A program made the translations under genes and the position numbers. DNA of 48,230 nucleotides from Burkholderiales bacterium (lineage in GTDB: Bacteria; Pseudomonadota; Gammaproteobacteria; Burkholderiales; SG8-41). The DNA is taken from positions 1-48,230 of the forward strand of contig JADZGE010000032.1 of assembly GCA_020854035.1 (NCBI GenBank), in the 5' to 3' direction. Positions 44,015 through 48,230 of this stretch are shown here, one piece after another (the first letter of the stretch is position 1; each line of letters starts with the position of its first letter). Under the pieces are notes generated by a model, which searched no databases, had not been told where the DNA came from, and was given only the letters and a program-made list of their open reading frames with translations.

Positions 44015-47000
44015 ATGAGTCACTTCCTCGACCGCCTGATGTTCTTCACCCAGAGCCGCGAGCCGTTCGCCGAGGGGCATGGCGAAGTGCGCAAGGAGGA
44101 CCGCACCTGGGAAGAGGGCTATCGCCTGCGCTGGCAGCACGACAAGATCGTGCGCTCCACCCACGGCGTCAACTGCACCGGCTCGTGCAGCTGGAAGATC
44201 TACGTCAAGGGCGGGGTCGTGACGTGGGAGACGCAGCAGACCGACTATCCGCGCACGCCCGCGGACATGCCGAACCACGAGCCGCGCGGCTGCTCGAGGG
44301 GGGCATCCTACAGCTGGTATCTCTACAGCGCGAACCGGCTCAAGTACCCGATGGTGCGCGGGCGCCTCGTGAAGCTGTGGCGCGAGGCGAGGCAGAGCCT
44401 CGATCCGGTCGCCGCATGGGCGTCGATCGTCGAGGACCCGCGGCGCGCGAAGGACTACAAGTCGATCCGCGGCCGCGGCGGGTTCGTCCGCTCGAACTGG
44501 GAGGAAGTGAACGAGCTCATCGCCGCGGCGAACGTCTACACCGTCAAACGCCACGGTCCGGACCGGGTGATCGGTTTCTCGCCGATTCCCGCGATGTCGA
44601 TGGTGTCCTACGCCGCCGGCAGCCGCTACCTCTCGCTGATCGGCGGGGTGTGCATGAGTTTCTACGACTGGTACTGCGATCTGCCGCCATCCTCCCCGCA
44701 GACCTGGGGCGAGCAGACCGACGTGCCGGAGTCGGCGGACTGGTACCACTCCGCCTTCATCATCGCCTGGGGCTCGAACGTTCCGCAGACGCGCACGCCG
44801 GACGCGCATTTCCTGGTCGAGGCGCGATATAACGGCACCAAGGTGGTCGCGGTCACCCCGGATTACTCGGAAGTCGCGAAGCTCTCCGACCTTTGGCTGC
44901 ACCCGAAGCAGGGCACCGACGCCGCGCTCGGCATGGCGATGGGCCACGTGATCCTGAGGGAGTGCTTCGTCGAGCGCAGGGTCGATTACTTCGACGACTA
45001 CTGCCGGCGCTACACCGACCTGCCCATGCTGGTGAAGCTCGTGAAGCGCGGCGGGCACTACGTCCCGGACCGCTACCTGCGCGCGTCGGACTTCTCCGGC
45101 GCCCTCGGCCAGGAGAACAATCCCGAGTGGAAGACGGTCGCCATCGACGAGCGCGGCGGCCGGCCGGTCGCGCCGCACGGCTCGATCGGCTACCGCTGGG
45201 GCCAGCGGGTCGAGGGCGATCTCGGGAAATGGAATCTCGAGGAGAAGGAGGGGGCGACCGGCACGGAAGTGCGGCTCGCGCTGTCGTTGATCGACCGCCG
45301 CGACGAGGTGGCGCCGGTGGCCTTTCCCTACTTCGGCGGCATCGCCCACGAGCACTTCCCCGCGAGCGACCAGGGAGCGGATGTCCTCGTGCGCAACGTT
45401 CCGGCGAAGCGGCTCGCGCTCGCCGGGGGCGAGGCGCTCGTCGCGACCGTGTTCGATCTCGTGTGCGCGAACTACGGGGTGGACCGCGGGCTGGGCGGCA
45501 ATTGCGCCGGGTCGCTCGAGGACGACGTGCCGTACACGCCGCGGTGGCAGGAGCCGATCACCGGCGTACCCGCGGAGCAGGTGACAACGGTCGCCCGGCA
45601 GTTCGCCGAGACCGCGGAGAAAACGCGCGGGCGCGCGATGATCATCATCGGCGCGGCGATGAACCACTGGTACCACCAGGACATGAACTACCGCGCCTGC
45701 ATCAACATGCTGATGCTCTGCGGCTGCGTCGGGCAGTCGGGCGGGGGCTGGGCGCATTACGTCGGGCAGGAGAAGCTCAGGCCCCAGACCGGCTGGACCG
45801 CGCTCGCCTTCGCGCTCGACTGGGCGCGCCCGCCGCGGCAGATGAACTCGACCTCGTTCTTCTACAGCCACGCCGACCAGTGGCGCTACGAGCAGTTGAA
45901 GGTCGCCGAGATCCTCTCGCCGCTCGCGAACCGCGCCGACTACCCGGGAAGCTTCATCGACTTCAACGTGCGCGCCGAGCGCATGGGATGGCTCCCCTCC
46001 GCCCCGCAGCTCGGGACGAACCCGCTCGAGGTGGCGAAGGCGGCGGCGCAGGCCGGCATGGATCCGAAGGATTACGTCGTGAAGGGCCTGAAGGAGGGCT
46101 CGCTCAGGCTCTCCTGCGAGGACCCGGACGATCCCGCCAACTTTCCGCGCAATCTCTTCGTCTGGCGCTCGAATCTCCTCGGTTCCTCCGGCAAGGGCCA
46201 CGAGTACTTCCTCAAGCACTTCGTCGGCGCGCAGCACGGGCTGCAGGGCGGCGACCTCGGGGAAACGGGCGGCGAGAAGCCGCTCGAAGTCACGTGGCAC
46301 GACCCCGCGCCGCAGGGCAAGCTCGATCTGCTGGTGACGCTCGATTTCCGGATGTCCACGACCTGCCTCTACTCGGATGTCGTGCTGCCGACCGCGACGT
46401 GGTACGAGAAGAACGATCTCAACACCTCCGACATGCACCCGTTCATCCATCCCCTGTCGGCCGCCGTCGATCCGGTGTGGCAGGCGAGGAGCGACTGGGA
46501 AATCTACAAGGGCATCGCGAAGAAGTTCTCGGAGGTCGCGGCGGGTCACCTGGGCGTCGAGAAGGACGTCGTGCTCGTGCCGCTCATGCACGACACGCCC
46601 GCGGAGCTCGCGCAGCCGCTCGAGGTGCACGACTGGAAGAAGGGCGAATGCGATCTCGTGCCCGGCAGGACCGCCCCGCAGATCGTCACGGTCGAGCGGG
46701 ACTACCCGAACGTCTACCGGCGCTTCACCGCGCTCGGGCCGCTCATGAAGAAGCTCGGCAACGGGGGCAAGGGCATCGCCTGGAACACCGAGGCGGAGGT
46801 GGACGCGCTCGGAGAGTTGAATTACGTCGTGACCGAGGACGGGCCGACGAAGGGGCTGCCGAAGATCGAGACCGATATCGACGCCTCCGAGGTGATCCTC
46901 TCGCTTGCGCCGGAGACGAACGGCGCGGTGGCGGTCAAGGCCTGGGAGGCTCTGAGCAAGAGCACCGGGCGCGACCACACGCACCTCGCCGGCGCGCGCG

Positions 47001-47770
47001 AGGAGGAGAAGATCCGCTTCCGCGACGTGCAGGCGCAGCCTCGCAAGATCATCAGCTCCCCCACCTGGTCGGGCATCGAGAGCGAGCACGTGAGCTACAA
47101 CGCGGGCTACACCAACGTGCACGAGCTGATCCCGTGGCGCACGCTCTCGGGGCGCCAGCAGTTCTACCAGGACCACCGCTGGATGCGGGATTTCGGCGAG
47201 GCGCTCTGCGTCTATCGACCGCCGGTGGACACCCGCACGGTGGCGCCCCTCTTCGGAAAACGCGGCAACGGCAATCCCGAGGTGGTGCTGAACTTCATCA
47301 CGCCGCACCAGAAGTGGGGCATCCACTCGACCTATACCGACAACCTGCTGATGCTGACCCTCTCGCGCGGCGGGCCGATCGTCTGGCTCTCGGAGCTCGA
47401 CGCGGGCAGGGCGGGCATCGAGGACAACGACTGGATCGAGCTCTACAACGTGAATGGCGCGATCGCCGCGCGCGCGGTGGTGAGCCAGCGGGTGAACGCC
47501 GGCATGTGCATGATGTACCACGCGCAGGAGAAGATCGTGAACGTGCCGGGCTCCGAGATAACCGGGCACCGCGGCGGCATCCACAATTCGGTCACGCGCG
47601 CGGTGGTGAAGCCCACGCACATGATCGGCGGCTACGCGCAGTTCTCCTACGGCTTCAACTACTACGGCACCGTGGGTTCGAACCGGGACGAGTTCGTGAT
47701 CGTGCGCAAGATGGCGAAAGTGGACTGGATGGACGTGCCCGCAGCGCCGGTGGTTTCCGGCGAGCACTGA
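44015..47770 (+). CDS. narG: Respiratory nitrate reductase, alpha subunit
   Basis: A 1251-residue catalytic subunit that reduces nitrate to nitrite on the cytoplasmic side of the inner membrane. The N-terminal FS0 cluster motif (THGVNCTGSCSW, His plus Cys residues near 50-58, and Cys in EPRGCSRG) and the molybdenum-ligand aspartate in FYDWYCDLPP (near residue 220) are visible. Sequence similarity to E. coli NarG runs through the whole length. LMLCGCVGQSGGGWAHYVGQ and SPTWSGIESEHVSYNAGYTN bind the bis-MGD cofactor. It follows narK closely, but 164 bases containing a palindromic repeat separate it from narH. Confidence 0.98.
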   Translation: MSHFLDRLMFFTQSREPFAEGHGEVRKEDRTWEEGYRLRWQHDKIVRSTHGVNCTGSCSWKIYVKGGVVTWETQQTDYPRTPADMPNHEPRGCSRGASYSWYLYSANRLKYPMVRGRLVKLWREARQSLDPVAAWASIVEDPRRAKDYKSIRGRGGFVRSNWEEVNELIAAANVYTVKRHGPDRVIGFSPIPAMSMVSYAAGSRYLSLIGGVCMSFYDWYCDLPPSSPQTWGEQTDVPESADWYHSAFIIAWGSNVPQTRTPDAHFLVEARYNGTKVVAVTPDYSEVAKLSDLWLHPKQGTDAALGMAMGHVILRECFVERRVDYFDDYCRRYTDLPMLVKLVKRGGHYVPDRYLRASDFSGALGQENNPEWKTVAIDERGGRPVAPHGSIGYRWGQRVEGDLGKWNLEEKEGATGTEVRLALSLIDRRDEVAPVAFPYFGGIAHEHFPASDQGADVLVRNVPAKRLALAGGEALVATVFDLVCANYGVDRGLGGNCAGSLEDDVPYTPRWQEPITGVPAEQVTTVARQFAETAEKTRGRAMIIIGAAMNHWYHQDMNYRACINMLMLCGCVGQSGGGWAHYVGQEKLRPQTGWTALAFALDWARPPRQMNSTSFFYSHADQWRYEQLKVAEILSPLANRADYPGSFIDFNVRAERMGWLPSAPQLGTNPLEVAKAAAQAGMDPKDYVVKGLKEGSLRLSCEDPDDPANFPRNLFVWRSNLLGSSGKGHEYFLKHFVGAQHGLQGGDLGETGGEKPLEVTWHDPAPQGKLDLLVTLDFRMSTTCLYSDVVLPTATWYEKNDLNTSDMHPFIHPLSAAVDPVWQARSDWEIYKGIAKKFSEVAAGHLGVEKDVVLVPLMHDTPAELAQPLEVHDWKKGECDLVPGRTAPQIVTVERDYPNVYRRFTALGPLMKKLGNGGKGIAWNTEAEVDALGELNYVVTEDGPTKGLPKIETDIDASEVILSLAPETNGAVAVKAWEALSKSTGRDHTHLAGAREEEKIRFRDVQAQPRKIISSPTWSGIESEHVSYNAGYTNVHELIPWRTLSGRQQFYQDHRWMRDFGEALCVYRPPVDTRTVAPLFGKRGNGNPEVVLNFITPHQKWGIHSTYTDNLLMLTLSRGGPIVWLSELDAGRAGIEDNDWIELYNVNGAIAARAVVSQRVNAGMCMMYHAQEKIVNVPGSEITGHRGGIHNSVTRAVVKPTHMIGGYAQFSYGFNYYGTVGSNRDEFVIVRKMAKVDWMDVPAAPVVSGEH

Positions 47771-47804
47771 GGAGCGCGGATGGCGGCATCGAGGATCAGG
47801 ACAG

Positions 47805-47907
47805 CCCCTTCCCCCTCAGGGGGAAGGACGGGATGGGGGCGGGGTTTATTCGCGGAGGATGGAGGGAAACCCATCCCCACCCCGACCTTCCCCTTGAAGG
47901 GGAGGGG
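47805..47907. repeat. Long imperfect palindrome between narG and narH, family R5
   Basis: The left arm 47805-47847 and right arm 47867-47907 are inverted copies of about 41-43 bases, separated by 19 bases. Each arm contains its own small hairpin (CTTCCCCCTCAGGGGGAAG on the left and CCTTCCCCTTGAAGGGGAGG on the right). Key outer pairs are CCCCTTCCCC with GGGGAGGGG and GGGGTTT with AAACCC. It is expected to fold into a strong RNA hairpin in the nar transcript. Confidence 0.8.
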
Positions 47908-47934
47908 AATCGCGCTGGAAACGAGGAGCGGCAC

Positions 47935-48230
47935 ATGAAGATACGCGCGCAGATCGCGATGGTTCTCAACCTCGACAAGTGCATCGGCTGCCACACCTGT
48001 TCGGTTACGTGCAAGAACGTCTGGACCTGGCGCCTCGGCATGGAATACGCGTGGTTCAACAACGTCGAGACCAAGCCCGGCGTGGGCTACCCGAAGGACT
48101 GGGAGAACCAGCAGCACTGGAAGGGCGGCTGGGAGCGCAAGGCCGACGGCGGCATCCGGCTCCGCCAGGGCGGCCGGCTCGGGGTGCTGATGAAGATCTT
48201 CGCCAACCCGCACCTGCCGGAGATCGACGA
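47935..48230 (+). CDS. narH: Respiratory nitrate reductase, beta subunit (partial, cut by window end)
   Basis: The first 98 residues of the iron-sulfur electron-transfer subunit that links NarI to NarG. The first cluster motif CIGCHTCSVTC (residues 16-26) is intact, and EYAWFNNVETKPGVGYP and LMKIFANPHLPEIDD match E. coli NarH closely. GAGGAG lies 7 bases before the ATG, a clear Shine-Dalgarno that may compensate for the long gap after narG. The gene continues past the right edge, where narJ and narI would be expected. Confidence 0.97.
   Translation, partial: MKIRAQIAMVLNLDKCIGCHTCSVTCKNVWTWRLGMEYAWFNNVETKPGVGYPKDWENQQHWKGGWERKADGGIRLRQGGRLGVLMKIFANPHLPEID

Noticed and set aside
43988..47767. 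A 1259-codon open frame antisense to narG, and similar long antisense frames opposite glnE, gcvP and yhdP
   Set aside because: GC-rich codons with few stops on the opposite strand give long frames by themselves. The translations are arginine-, histidine- and leucine-rich with no recognisable domain.

Overview
The window is about 48 kb of very GC-rich, tightly packed bacterial chromosome. It most resembles a facultatively anaerobic betaproteobacterium. The clues are the gene order aat-bpt-pyrD, the order ilvE / CHCC zinc-finger protein / waaF, a Bug (TctC-type) solute receptor, a YhdP / nitrilase / TldD cluster, and a NarK-NarG-NarH respiratory nitrate reductase. I cannot place it below class level from sequence alone. 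I see no rRNA, tRNA, CRISPR array, transposase or phage gene. No gap between genes exceeds about 200 bases.

Layout. 1-107: the last codons of a gene that runs off the left edge, noticeably less GC-rich than the rest. 134-5862 (minus): an alpha/beta hydrolase, a TcuA-like flavoprotein, a SnoaL-like protein, WaaF, a CHCC zinc-finger protein and IlvE. 6042-7349 (plus): a membrane adenylate cyclase. 7483-10182 (minus): GlnE. 10254-16981 (plus): YhdP, a small exported protein, a nitrilase and TldD. 17124-20384 (plus): DAHP synthase, a cyclic-nucleotide-binding protein, a BtuF-like receptor and a GNAT acetyltransferase. 20381-25646 (minus): the glycine cleavage operon gcvT-gcvH-gcvP with a DapA-family lyase coupled to its end. 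25833-28007 (minus): an anti-sigma factor, an ECF sigma factor and a PduO-type cobalamin adenosyltransferase. 28125-31265: a small membrane protein and a TSUP permease converging on a SulP transporter. 31391-35051: two cytochromes c, endonuclease III, an SH3-like exported protein, an M48 protease and a solitary RnfB-type ferredoxin. 35172-37917: a Bug receptor divergent from an AtuA-family/DUF4387 pair. 38077-41360 (minus): a P-loop NTPase, PyrD, Bpt and Aat. 41476-48230: a TDT-family transporter divergent from narK-narG-narH; narH is cut by the right edge.

How it fits together. The right end is an anaerobic respiration module: one perfect FNR-type box sits between narK and the TDT transporter at distances that suit both promoters. 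cAMP signalling (cyclase and CNB protein), nitrogen control (GlnE), one-carbon metabolism (Gcv), cobalamin handling (BtuF-like receptor, adenosyltransferase) and sulfur-anion transport (TSUP, SulP) are the other themes.

The most unusual features are not gene families. (1) Six genes between 28 and 43 kb have a -10-like hexamer only 6-8 bases before an ATG, and most lack a clear Shine-Dalgarno, which suggests leaderless mRNAs. (2) Several families of short intergenic repeats have been written into genes or operons: a tandem 10-mer supplies part of the BtuF-like signal peptide, the same family supplies the PyrD C-terminal tail, an inverted pair separates the sigma and anti-sigma genes, and a long palindrome separates narG from narH.
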